IMG/VR virus record: IMGVR_UViG_3300044716_000844
Coordinates: 31,587-95,586 of that record
Strand: one strand, 5' to 3'
From: a virus
Length of the DNA: 64,000 bases
Shown here: positions 1-8,910 of the stretch, piece by piece
Layout: every line of letters starts with the position of its first letter
Position numbering within the stretch: position 1 is the stretch's first letter
The notes under the pieces: model-generated
The model's input: the letters and a program-made list of their open reading frames with translations, nothing else
The model's database searches: none
What the model was told of the DNA's origin: nothing
Made by a program: the position numbers and the translations under genes

Positions 1-2277
1 AACCTTGGCGCGACAAATGTAGGAAACGCGAGGGGTGTACTCAATCTTGTAAGTACCGGCGCTCTAACAATTGGTGGAAGTGTTGCTCTTACTGCAAGCA
101 ACTTTAACACTTATGCTCCAACGCTAACAGGTACAGGTGCTTCTGGTAACTGGGGCATCAATATTACTGGTAACGCCGCGACTGTTACCAACGGTGCTCT
201 TACTACTGGAACATTAGCTCAATTTGCCGCAACCACTTCTTCTCAACTTGCAGGCGTTATATCAGATGAAACAGGTAGTGGCGCATTAGTATTTGGTACC
301 GCTCCAACATTTACAACCACAATCGACGGTGGTGCGACATTCGGTGCATTTGCAAGTTCAACTGCGTTAACATTAGGTTATACTGGCACTGCAGCTTCTA
401 CAATTAATATTAGTACAGGTGCAACAGCTACAGCCACAACAAAAACTGTTAACCTAGGTACTGGTGGTGCGGCAGGTTCCACCACAAACATCAATATTGG
501 TTCAAATATTGCCGGCACCACAGCTATTTCATCGCCTACAATTACAATGGCAGGCGTAGTCGATACCGCTACAACGGCAACACACTACTATGTTGAAACA
601 TCTGGCGGTAATATTGCACCAAAAACACTTGCGAATGCAAGAACTGAAATCGTTAATACTGCTGCGGTTAATGCCGCTGGAGCAACAACACTTGGTACGG
701 TATCAGTTGGTACTTGGAACGGTAGTGTTATTAATGGCCAATATGGCGGCACCGGAGTTAACAATACTGGCCGCACAATCACGCTCGGCGGAAATATTTC
801 AACTGCTAACTCGGTCACAACATCCGGCAACTTCGCTCTTACCCTAACAACAACTGCGGCTACGAACGTAACTCTGCCAACTACCGGCACTCTTGCGACT
901 ACTGACAACTTATCTCAATTTGCAGCCACCACTTCTGCTCAATTAGCTGGCGTTATCTCAGATGAAACTGGCACTGGTGTATTAGTATTTGGCACCTCCC
1001 CAACATTTACTACCGGCATCAATGCTGCTAGTACGACAATGGCGTTATTTGACACAACTGCAACTACTGTCAACTTTGCCGGTGCCGCTACTACAGGTAA
1101 CTTCGGCTATGACGGCACAGCGGCTAGCACCACCAGACTTTCAACAGGAGCAACTGTTTCTGGTTCTACCAAAACTGTCAATATTGGTACTGGAGGAGCA
1201 TCTGGTTCTACAACAAATATTAATATTGGTTCAAGCACTCTCGGTGCATTAGGCACCACATACATTGACACTCCTATTGTACTGTTGTCGACCTCGACCG
1301 CGTTACCCGCGGCAAGACCCAAGGTAGGAGTTGGGGCGTACGCGCCGGCGACAATAGTCGGCGGAACCGACACCAGCGCCGTGCTTTCTATCGGCGGGAC
1401 CGACTTGAGTCTAGGGGTCGGTGATAGCACTGGATCGCTTAGCTTCATCACCGAGAGTGCTTCTTACTTTGCGACGTATGCTGATGCTGTTACTGGTGAA
1501 ATTGCTTCCATTTCGGAATCCGCTACAGGTGCTGCCTTTGGTCTTGCTTTCTATACCGGCACAACTACCGGTAGCAATCGCGGTGAACGGGTAAGGATCA
1601 GCGCCAATGGCAACGTAGGCATTGGAACGACGAGTCCAGCCTCAAGATTAGATGTAAACGGTACAGCTAGAGCAACTTCCATAGTAATAAACGGTGGCAC
1701 GCTTACAGCCAACTCTTCTGTAGGTACTGCTGGTCAAGTTCTAACATCGAATGGCACTGCAGTATATTGGTCAACGACAGGCGGCGCAGCTGTTTCTGAT
1801 ACTGCTCCAAGTACTCCAACAAGCGGTCAACTCTGGTTTGATTCTTCTGATAACACAATAAACGTCTTCTATAATGATGGAACAAGTTCACAGTGGGTAA
1901 GCGCTGTGAGCAGTCAAGCAGACGCAGCATTTAGAATCAAGACTTCAAACTACACCGCATCAAACCGTGATAACATTATTGCAGACACCAGCGCTGGTGG
2001 CTTTACCGTTACTCTTCCGGCTTCTCCCACTGCAGGTCAATACGTTACGATTTACGATAATGCGAGTTGGGGAATTAACAATCTGACGATCGGAAGAAAC
2101 GGCAGCACTATCGAAAGCCTTGCAGATGATTTTGTTATAGACGTCTCATCGATCAAAGTAGAGTTTATATATAATGGTAGCACTTGGCAAATCTATTCGT
2201 CTGTCGCACAGACCGGACCCGGAACAGCTGTTCCATCTCTCGATGAAGTCGCAGCAATAGCAATCGCACTAGGATAA
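1..2277 (+). CDS. Tail fibre protein, 5' end outside window
   Basis: The reading frame is open from base 1 to the stop at 2275-2277, so the gene starts upstream of the window; the ATG at 547 is internal. The protein is low-complexity, rich in Thr, Gly, Ser, Ala and Asn, and built from repeated fibre modules. The module QFAATTS.QLAGVISDETG followed by LVFGT.PTFTT occurs twice (near 220-315 and 915-1010), and GNVGIGTTSP near 1610 is a motif very common in phage tail fibres. The C-terminal half has the fibre motif SGQLWFDSSDN and a trimeric-fibre-like tip. It is probably a long or side tail fibre that contacts the host surface. The stretch 1270-1480 is visibly more GC-rich than its flanks, a sign of mosaic exchange. 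Fibre class and receptor cannot be told. Confidence 0.85.
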   Translation, partial: NLGATNVGNARGVLNLVSTGALTIGGSVALTASNFNTYAPTLTGTGASGNWGINITGNAATVTNGALTTGTLAQFAATTSSQLAGVISDETGSGALVFGTAPTFTTTIDGGATFGAFASSTALTLGYTGTAASTINISTGATATATTKTVNLGTGGAAGSTTNINIGSNIAGTTAISSPTITMAGVVDTATTATHYYVETSGGNIAPKTLANARTEIVNTAAVNAAGATTLGTVSVGTWNGSVINGQYGGTGVNNTGRTITLGGNISTANSVTTSGNFALTLTTTAATNVTLPTTGTLATTDNLSQFAATTSAQLAGVISDETGTGVLVFGTSPTFTTGINAASTTMALFDTTATTVNFAGAATTGNFGYDGTAASTTRLSTGATVSGSTKTVNIGTGGASGSTTNINIGSSTLGALGTTYIDTPIVLLSTSTALPAARPKVGVGAYAPATIVGGTDTSAVLSIGGTDLSLGVGDSTGSLSFITESASYFATYADAVTGEIASISESATGAAFGLAFYTGTTTGSNRGERVRISANGNVGIGTTSPASRLDVNGTARATSIVINGGTLTANSSVGTAGQVLTSNGTAVYWSTTGGAAVSDTAPSTPTSGQLWFDSSDNTINVFYNDGTSSQWVSAVSSQADAAFRIKTSNYTASNRDNIIADTSAGGFTVTLPASPTAGQYVTIYDNASWGINNLTIGRNGSTIESLADDFVIDVSSIKVEFIYNGSTWQIYSSVAQTGPGTAVPSLDEVAAIAIALG

Positions 2278-2287
2278 TGAGGAAATA

Positions 2288-5200
2288 ATGGGAAAGAAGC
2301 TTATTACAGATTATGTGTTTACTCCAGGTTCAGCTGGAGTTGGTACTATCAGAATTCCTGGTAGATTCACACTTGAGAAATTTCTCGTAATCACTAACGT
2401 TACTCGCAACAAAGTTATTTACAACTTCGCGAGTACAGAATACTTTGGCACAGCCACTTCGTTCGTTACTGGAAACGATTCAGTTAACTTTCCAGTGATA
2501 ACTGACAGACACGACGGGTATACAGTCCTTACTCTTGCAGTCAGCACTTCGACACATAATGCTGCTGACCGACTACAGATCTTCATTGAAGATACCGAAA
2601 AGCACGTACAGATTAAACCATGGGACTTCGGTACTGACGCGATTGAAAGAATGCGAGTATCAAATCCAGAGTCACTCATCGACGCTGACTTTGAATACGG
2701 CCTTCAGCCAACGAAATGGGCTGGATACGGTACTGTTCGTGGTTATCCATCTGCGTATGAATTGCCAGGCGTGGATTTGATTACAACTGCAGTTACTACA
2801 GACTTTCAAACTACAAGTACAACGAACAGCTTAATTACCGTATCTACATCTACAGCTCATGGTATTTCTGCCGGTCAAGTAATCAACATTTCAGCTCTCA
2901 ACTCTGGAATTGCAGGATTTAGTAGAGCTGACGGTACATTCATTGTTAACTCTGCTCCATCTGGAAATACCGTCACGTATTTCGCGAGAGGTGTTGTTGG
3001 CGCATCAAGTGGTCAGTCGTTGCTTACAGATGCGACTGTGATGAAGCGAGGCGCGCTCTATTCAGGAGCATCGATACCAGTCGCTTCTGCAGCGAGTAAC
3101 GGTGCTAACCCATCAGTAATTACCTTGACATTTACTAATCCACACGGATTAATTCCAGGTACAGCTATTCATGCTATCGTTGCATCTGGCACTAACGCTG
3201 CCCTTGCTTCCGGGCCGTTTGTTGTCACAAGCGTCCCGAGCTTAACCACGCTGACATATACGGCAAGAGCCGGTGGTGTTGTCGCAACCCCAGCGACTGT
3301 TACGTTGTACGCATTTACAAATTCTACTATTATACATAGATCACAAGACGGTGGCGTTATTCTTTCAACTAAAACTCCAACTTACGGCGCGACTGTTGCG
3401 CGTCAGAGTAAAAGATACTTCCGTTATCAATCCGGTAAAGGTTTCCTTTGGTCAACTGGAACTTTATTCAGACCAAACTATGATATTCGAAGTATGACTG
3501 CTTCTGGAACAACTGTCGGTTCCACAATTACCGTCACAACTGATGATATCGATCATGGTTTACAAATCGGTGCAGTTATACAAATAGCTGGATCAACCAC
3601 TTCCGGTTATAACGGCACGTATACAGTAGCGTCTATTGTAAGTGACTACCAATTTACTGTAACGGCGACAAGTGTGCTTGGCGCAACTACTGCAGTACTA
3701 AACATTACCCCAAAGGTGTATGTAATAACGTGGGACGGCGCGGCGGTAAGAGCTGGATTATTTGACGAACAGAACGGGCTGTTCTGGGAATATGACGGTA
3801 GCATTCTATCGGTTGTAAAAAGAAACGCTACTGCTCAATTAAGTGGAACGCTTACGATTACACAAAACTCAAATGCTGTAACTGGCGCAAATACAAGATT
3901 TACTCAACAATTACGAGCAGGTGATAGAATCGTCATTCGCGGTATGACTCATCACGTCATACAAGTAGTAAGTGATACGTCCATGTTCGTGTCGCCTGAT
4001 TACAGAGGTGTTAACGCTGCTGGTGTAAAGGGTAATTTAATTCAAGAAACACGAATTAGACAAGAACAATTTAACATTGATACGATTGACGGCACTGGAC
4101 CAAGCGGATTCAATATTAATCTAAGCAAGATGCACATGGTAGGTCTACAGTATTCATGGTACGGTGCAGGCTTTGTTGATTTTATGGTCCGCGGTAGTGA
4201 TGGTAATTGGATTTTTGTGCATCGCATGAAAAACAATAACGTCAATGACGAAGCTTACATGAGATCTGGTAACCTTCCAGTCCGGTATTCTATCGAAAAC
4301 GACACGCCGGTAACATCTCTCACCTCTACCATTAACAGCTCAGTTACATCAATACCAGTTGCAGAACTAGCACACTTCCCAACGGCAGGAACGTTATACA
4401 TTGATAACGAAATCATTCGCTATAGCGGTAAATCTGCAGCGACTGGTGCTGGTAACTTGACTGGAGCTACTCGGGCAGCAACGCTGACCCAATGGCAAGC
4501 TGGTACTTCGTCCAACTTTACTGCTGCAGCTGCAGCGAGCCATACCGCAGGCACGGGTGTAATTCTGATCAGTAACACATGTTCTCCAACATTGAGTCAC
4601 TGGGGTTCTGCGTTGATCATGGACGGTGGATTCACAAAGGACCGCGGTTACATCTTTAACTATCAGCGGATCGGCTTGAGTCTTACGACTGCGAACCAAA
4701 CAGCGTTCCTCATTCGCCTTGCGCCATCTGTGTCAAACAGCCAGGTTGGTGGTCTTGGGGTAAGAGATCTATTGAATCGTTCTCAGCTTCTTCTACAAGC
4801 GGTTGGTGTATCTGTTTCCGGTGGTACAAACCCTGGTGCTTGTGTTGTTGAAGGTGTGTTGAATCCTAAGAATTTCGCTAACGCGACATGGCTTCCATTA
4901 AACGTAGAATCTGCGGGTGGACAACCAAGTCTTGCACAAGTCGCGACTGCTGTGACTTATAGTGCGGGCACTGTTGCAGTACCTGGAGAACAGGTCTTCG
5001 CTTTTGCTGCTCCTTCTACCGCGTCCGGAGCCGTGAACGACAGATTAGAACTTACAGAATTGAAGGAATTGACCGGTGCTCCACTCGGTGGTGACTTCCA
5101 GTATCCAGACGGATCTGATATTCTTGCGATCAATATTCGTTTAACCGCTGGTACTGGTCAAGGTCACGTTCTTCTTCGTTGGTCAGAAGCTCAAGCATAA
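2288..5200 (+). CDS. Large virion/tail protein (970 aa)
   Basis: Starts 10 bp after the upstream fibre gene with GAGGAAATA before ATG. It is a long, Ser/Thr/Gly-rich, beta-type protein without recognisable enzymatic motifs. The middle holds repeated Ig-like or bacterial-surface-type stretches ending in HGL/HGI (TAHGISAGQ, NPHGLIPGT, IDHGLQIGA), about 150-250 residues apart. The part around residues 600-690 (IDTIDGTGPSG, then LPVRYSIEN) matches a segment of the late protein at 56962-58263, so the two share a virion domain. Likely a baseplate-proximal or fibre-attached structural protein. Exact position in the virion is unknown. Confidence 0.75.
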   Translation: MGKKLITDYVFTPGSAGVGTIRIPGRFTLEKFLVITNVTRNKVIYNFASTEYFGTATSFVTGNDSVNFPVITDRHDGYTVLTLAVSTSTHNAADRLQIFIEDTEKHVQIKPWDFGTDAIERMRVSNPESLIDADFEYGLQPTKWAGYGTVRGYPSAYELPGVDLITTAVTTDFQTTSTTNSLITVSTSTAHGISAGQVINISALNSGIAGFSRADGTFIVNSAPSGNTVTYFARGVVGASSGQSLLTDATVMKRGALYSGASIPVASAASNGANPSVITLTFTNPHGLIPGTAIHAIVASGTNAALASGPFVVTSVPSLTTLTYTARAGGVVATPATVTLYAFTNSTIIHRSQDGGVILSTKTPTYGATVARQSKRYFRYQSGKGFLWSTGTLFRPNYDIRSMTASGTTVGSTITVTTDDIDHGLQIGAVIQIAGSTTSGYNGTYTVASIVSDYQFTVTATSVLGATTAVLNITPKVYVITWDGAAVRAGLFDEQNGLFWEYDGSILSVVKRNATAQLSGTLTITQNSNAVTGANTRFTQQLRAGDRIVIRGMTHHVIQVVSDTSMFVSPDYRGVNAAGVKGNLIQETRIRQEQFNIDTIDGTGPSGFNINLSKMHMVGLQYSWYGAGFVDFMVRGSDGNWIFVHRMKNNNVNDEAYMRSGNLPVRYSIENDTPVTSLTSTINSSVTSIPVAELAHFPTAGTLYIDNEIIRYSGKSAATGAGNLTGATRAATLTQWQAGTSSNFTAAAAASHTAGTGVILISNTCSPTLSHWGSALIMDGGFTKDRGYIFNYQRIGLSLTTANQTAFLIRLAPSVSNSQVGGLGVRDLLNRSQLLLQAVGVSVSGGTNPGACVVEGVLNPKNFANATWLPLNVESAGGQPSLAQVATAVTYSAGTVAVPGEQVFAFAAPSTASGAVNDRLELTELKELTGAPLGGDFQYPDGSDILAINIRLTAGTGQGHVLLRWSEAQA

Positions 5201-5209
5201 GGAAATACT

Positions 5210-5425
5210 ATGCCAACTAGACTTAGTACGTTTATCACTGCAACGTCTCCAATCGGTGGAGCGACCGGAGGAGACGGCGATCGGGTATTTTTTGAGAACG
5301 ACCAAACTGTTACTTCAAACTATACTTTAGGTACGAACAAAAACGCTCTTACAGCTGGTCCAGTAACTGTTGCAAATAGTGTAGTAGTAACTGTACCAAC
5401 CGGTTCTTCTTGGACGATTGTGTGA
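5210..5425 (+). CDS. Small tail-fibre-associated protein (71 aa)
   Basis: Short gene 9 bp after the large tail protein, with AAGGAAATACT before ATG. The product is Thr/Val/Gly-rich; its second half (VTVANSVVVTVPTGSSWTIV) has the beta pattern that ends many phage fibre proteins. It sits in a tight run of fibre genes and is probably a small fibre or fibre-connector subunit. No specific function can be assigned. Confidence 0.65.
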   Translation: MPTRLSTFITATSPIGGATGGDGDRVFFENDQTVTSNYTLGTNKNALTAGPVTVANSVVVTVPTGSSWTIV

Positions 5426-5433
5426 GGTGACAT

Positions 5434-6123
5434 ATGCCAATTAAAATCGAATCTCATCCATCTGCTTCTGGCATTTTTACGATTACAAATCCTAATAGTT
5501 CAACGCCAAGAGGTATTACACTTCCTGATGCTACAACTACTTTGGTTGGTACTGATACAACTCAGACCCTGACTAACAAGACGCTTTCCGGTGGGACTGT
5601 GACAGGGGCGACGATCTCTGGTAGCACTATCCAAGGCGGTGGGCTTACGCTTGGAACGGCTGTAGCTTCCACCTCTGGCACCTTTATAGACTTTACGGGT
5701 GTTCCTTCGTGGGCAAAGCGTGTGACTGTCATGTTTAACGAAGTTTCGACTAATGGAACAAGTCCCATAATAGTGCAGCTTGGGGATTCTGGAGGCGTTG
5801 AAACGACCGGATATCTGTCAATGGTTGGGGCAAGAGACCCATCAGGCGGGGTTCTTGGCGCGCTTACCAGCACAGCAGGTTTTGCGACCCAGTATATTGG
5901 AGCAGCCACATCGGTCTTTAATGGAACCCTTCAACTTTCAAACCTGACCTCAAACACATGGGTTGGCTCCGGTGTTGGTAACAACAATACCACCACAGCA
6001 TATGTGTACTTCTACTCTGGCTCAAAGACGCTTTCAGCGACTCTCGACCGCGTCCGCATTACTATGTCAAACGGCACCGACACCTTCGATGCTGGCCTTA
6101 TCAACGTCATGTGGGAGGGCTGA
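5434..6123 (+). CDS. Tail fibre protein (229 aa)
   Basis: Starts 8 bp after the previous stop with a GAGGTGAC leader. The N-terminal 60 residues contain the fibre signature TTQTLTNKTLSGGTVTGA, typical of phage fibre shafts. The C-terminal domain begins TSGTFIDFTGVPSWAKRVTV and ends GTDTFDAGLINVMWEG, a compact tip domain known from many prophage and phage fibre proteins. From about 5690 the DNA becomes more GC-rich, consistent with the tip having been exchanged from another phage. Confidence 0.8.
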   Translation: MPIKIESHPSASGIFTITNPNSSTPRGITLPDATTTLVGTDTTQTLTNKTLSGGTVTGATISGSTIQGGGLTLGTAVASTSGTFIDFTGVPSWAKRVTVMFNEVSTNGTSPIIVQLGDSGGVETTGYLSMVGARDPSGGVLGALTSTAGFATQYIGAATSVFNGTLQLSNLTSNTWVGSGVGNNNTTTAYVYFYSGSKTLSATLDRVRITMSNGTDTFDAGLINVMWEG

Positions 6124-6125
6124 GA

Positions 6126-6533
6126 ATGTCTACGCTAAGAGCTGATCAAATAACTAATTCTGCTGGTACCGGTGCTCCGTTATTTCCAAATGGTGCGAAC
6201 CTTTCAGGCGGTGTATCTATCGGTTATAGAAACATTCCTCCAGTTGGAACAAAAACATCTAGTTATACTCTAGCAGTAGGTGATGTAGGAAAGTATGTCC
6301 AAGTTGGAACTAGTGGTAGCATAACAATACCAAACGCTACTTTTAGCGAAGGTGACGCAATCACTATTTTTAATAACACTACAGGGAATATTACTGTTAC
6401 ATGTACCATTACAACAGCTTATATAGCTGGAACAGATACAGATAAAAACTCTGTCACATTAGCAACCCGCGGAATAGCGAATATCTTTTTCATCAGTGGC
6501 ACAGTATGTGTGATTACAGGAAACGTTACATAA
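6126..6533 (+). CDS. Short tail fibre/tip protein (135 aa)
   Basis: ATG at 6126 lies 2 bp after the previous stop; a GTG at 6111 in the same frame would overlap the upstream gene and is less likely. The start MSTLRADQITNSAGTGAP is a common phage fibre N-terminus (structural proteins beginning STL..D.I.N..G). The rest is a small beta domain (GKYVQVGTSGSITIPNATFSEGD) of the kind that binds or caps fibre shafts. It overlaps the adhesin gene by one base (TAATG), suggesting coupled translation. Confidence 0.75.
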   Translation: MSTLRADQITNSAGTGAPLFPNGANLSGGVSIGYRNIPPVGTKTSSYTLAVGDVGKYVQVGTSGSITIPNATFSEGDAITIFNNTTGNITVTCTITTAYIAGTDTDKNSVTLATRGIANIFFISGTVCVITGNVT

Positions 6534-7312
6534 TGTCAGGTATTATACAAATGATGTTAGGTGCGCCATTTGCCTCTGCAGCATTTTTGGCGACAATCTC
6601 TTCTAACCAAACAGATCTCAATTTACGAACATGGGCTCTTGCAAATGGTTGGAATGGAACCGCACAAGCTACTATCACTGTCGGCTCAGGTGTTATTATA
6701 TCTGGAAGTGTTCAGGGCAACAGCACTGCAGCATTGACGATTGATGGATCTTGGCCAGGCGGGATTACTCTTATCAATAGTGGAGTAATCGCTGGTAGAG
6801 GTGGAACAGGAGGCGCCGGCGGCAGTGCCTCTAGTACTAACGGTGTAAATGGAAATATTGGTGGCACCGCTTTGACTGTTAGTGTCTCTGCATCTGTAAA
6901 CAACGCTGGGACAATTGCTGGAGGAGGCGGAGGCGGGGGTGGTGGGGGCCTATCGCTTGGCGGAGCACCTGGCGGTGATGATAGTGTTATCTCGTATTAT
7001 GGTGGTTGTGGTGGTGGCGGGGGTGCTTCTAGCAATACAACTGCTGCCGGAGGCGCTGCAGGTAGCAATGATGGCCTTCCAGGTGCCAGTGGCAATGCTG
7101 GTGGATCAGGAACATATAATTCTGCGGGACTTGGTGGGACCAAGACACTACATGCTTCTGGAGGAAACGGTGGGTCTTGGGGTGCAACAGGGTCGAATGG
7201 CGGCGCTGGTAATTATACAGCAGGTCTAGGCGGTGCGGGTGGTAGAGCTGTTAATGGTAATGCTAGCATAACTTGGATTGCGACTGGAACAAGATTAGGT
7301 TCTATAGTATAA
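6533..7312 (+). CDS. Glycine-rich receptor-binding adhesin
   Basis: Begins at the TAATG overlap with the upstream gene. Residues about 90-240 consist of glycine-rich runs, including a stretch of ten consecutive glycines, separated by short variable segments (GGAPGGDDSVISYY, GGCGGGGGASS, GLPGASGNAGG). It ends in GGAGGRAVNGNASITW followed by a short tail. This pattern resembles the polyglycine-II adhesins at the tip of T-even fibres (gp38 of T2/T6/S16 type), where the variable loops between glycine motifs contact the receptor. I infer that this is the receptor-binding tip. The gene is also much richer in GGN codons than its neighbours. Confidence 0.75.
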   Translation: MSGIIQMMLGAPFASAAFLATISSNQTDLNLRTWALANGWNGTAQATITVGSGVIISGSVQGNSTAALTIDGSWPGGITLINSGVIAGRGGTGGAGGSASSTNGVNGNIGGTALTVSVSASVNNAGTIAGGGGGGGGGGLSLGGAPGGDDSVISYYGGCGGGGGASSNTTAAGGAAGSNDGLPGASGNAGGSGTYNSAGLGGTKTLHASGGNGGSWGATGSNGGAGNYTAGLGGAGGRAVNGNASITWIATGTRLGSIV

Positions 7313-7322
7313 GGATAAAAAA

Positions 7323-7571
7323 ATGGATTTGCAATACAATTATAAAATAATCAAAGTAGATGAAGAAAATAAAGTGATGGAGATAGTATATACTCCCCAA
7401 GAACCTTCACATCTAGGAGAATATACTGTCGGCGCAAGGCTGCCGTATGTAGGTGAGAGTTTAGAGTCTGTAGTACAGATGTATGCACCCCTAGGGTTGT
7501 GGCATCAACAAATATACGAATTTGATACAGTAATTGAAGGATCTGAAGGATCTCTTATCTGCACTGTTTAA
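7323..7571 (+). CDS. Hypothetical protein (82 aa)
   Basis: Follows the adhesin after 10 bp (AAGGATAAAAAA leader). The product is acidic with alternating beta-like stretches (YKIIKVDEENKVMEIVY, IYEFDTVIEG) and no recognised motif. Its position between the adhesin and the oxygenase suggests a fibre chaperone or an accessory virion protein, but this is inference from place only. Confidence 0.6.
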   Translation: MDLQYNYKIIKVDEENKVMEIVYTPQEPSHLGEYTVGARLPYVGESLESVVQMYAPLGLWHQQIYEFDTVIEGSEGSLICTV

Positions 7572-7575
7572 AATT

Positions 7576-8199
7576 ATGAATATACATTTATTGAACCATC
7601 CGTTTCCTCACGTTGTGATATATGACTTTTACACTGAAAAAGAGTTAGAAGATATTAAGCACGAATTGAAGTTCTTGACTAAGCCCGATAAGTTGATGCC
7701 CCCGGGTATTATGCATGGCGGAGGAGGACCGACTAATCATCACGCTCTATTGTTAGAGGATGCTTACACAAACAGAAAAATTTCAGACATACTTACTATA
7801 TTCAAAAGAAAGTATGATAAAAATCTTGTAGATTTAATAGTTGATAAGTTTCCTGAGTTTATGAAAATCAAACACATAAACAGTAGAATAACAAAAGTCA
7901 GATATTACTACAATGATGATGCTTATCCTCCACATATTGATATTACTAGAGACTTTCTAGCATTTTCATATTTCCATTCTCACCCACGCAAATTTAGCGG
8001 CGGTGAATTACATTGCACTGATTACAATTATACTTTAGATTGTTCTGATAACGTATTTGTGCTACTACCGTCATATGTAAAACACGAAGTTTTGAAAGTA
8101 CAAATAGAAGATGACGCATATTTTAATGGTAATGGGCGATACTGCGTATCGCAATTCCTCGACGTGATCCCGCACCAAATTGATAAAAAAATTGCATGA
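7576..8199 (+). CDS. 2OG-Fe(II) oxygenase, prolyl-hydroxylase-like
   Basis: I use ATG 7576, just after the upstream stop. The 207-residue protein has the full double-stranded beta-helix signature: iron ligands H120 and D122 (PHID), the GGEL strand at 142-145, distal His 170 (VKHEVLKV) and R188 (GRYCVSQF) in the place of the 2-oxoglutarate-binding Arg. Such enzymes hydroxylate protein side chains or nucleobases using 2-oxoglutarate and O2. It lies inside the tail-fibre region, two genes after a glycine-rich adhesin, so a virion protein is a reasonable target. The substrate is not shown by the sequence. Confidence 0.8.
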   Translation: MNIHLLNHPFPHVVIYDFYTEKELEDIKHELKFLTKPDKLMPPGIMHGGGGPTNHHALLLEDAYTNRKISDILTIFKRKYDKNLVDLIVDKFPEFMKIKHINSRITKVRYYYNDDAYPPHIDITRDFLAFSYFHSHPRKFSGGELHCTDYNYTLDCSDNVFVLLPSYVKHEVLKVQIEDDAYFNGNGRYCVSQFLDVIPHQIDKKIA

Positions 8200-8899
8200 G
8201 ATTAAGCAAATATATCACGTAGCAAGATGCGGATCCACTCTCATGGGTTCGCTTCTTTCAACAGTTTCTAAGACCTATCTCGAGCCTGAACATGGTATTG
8301 AGATGGCTAATACTGGAAAGATATACGATCAATACGAAGGTTCTGTAGTAAAATTTCAAAGCTTGTCTTTAATGAAACCTATACTGTTAAATGGACCAAA
8401 AGTATTTCTGTATCGGCCACTCGCTCAACACTTACACAAAATATCCAACGTACAGTCATATTGGTTAACCTTTCGGGCTGAATACTTAAGGACAAACTAC
8501 AAGGAATATGACGTATGGACTCCAACTTCTGATATAGAAATGATAGCTTATCACTGGATTCGATCAGTTCATGAGATGTCTCAACATACCAATGTGTTAT
8601 GGATTGAATCGAACAATTTGTTTATGCAACCAAAAATGACTATGGATTCTGTTTGTGACCATTTTAATTTTCCTAAGATTAGTGATTTTTCATTATCGCA
8701 AGTTGATGTTAAGAAAATGATGATCAACGGTAGATCTAGTGCGTGTGAGATAAATATAGCAGAAGCAACTCGTGTTTCAGTTGATCATGGCGTCATTCAT
8801 ACAAATGAAGCATCTACTGAAATTTTTAGTTTATGTAATATGATCGGAGAAACGTATAAGGTTTCTAATTCACTATTATACGGCAACAACGAATATTAG
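8180..8899 (+). CDS. Sulfotransferase-like protein
   Basis: The frame opens with TTG at 8180 (or TTG 8192), overlapping the oxygenase gene by 20 bp; the first ATG would cut through the nucleotide loop, so a TTG start is preferred despite no clear Shine-Dalgarno. Residues 14-24, VARCGSTLMGS, match the PAPS-binding loop of the sulfotransferase superfamily, followed by helices and a YRPLAQHLHKIS segment where the 3'-phosphate-binding residues usually lie. It would transfer sulfate from PAPS to a sugar or protein. The partner and substrate are unknown; being in the fibre cluster suggests modification of fibre or cell-surface groups. Confidence 0.55.
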   Translation: MIKKLHEIKQIYHVARCGSTLMGSLLSTVSKTYLEPEHGIEMANTGKIYDQYEGSVVKFQSLSLMKPILLNGPKVFLYRPLAQHLHKISNVQSYWLTFRAEYLRTNYKEYDVWTPTSDIEMIAYHWIRSVHEMSQHTNVLWIESNNLFMQPKMTMDSVCDHFNFPKISDFSLSQVDVKKMMINGRSSACEINIAEATRVSVDHGVIHTNEASTEIFSLCNMIGETYKVSNSLLYGNNEY

Positions 8900-8910
8900 G
8901 AATGTATTAA

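Noticed and set aside
547-549. ATG 547 as the start of the first fibre gene
   Set aside because: The frame is open and fibre-like from base 1, including a full fibre module upstream of the ATG.
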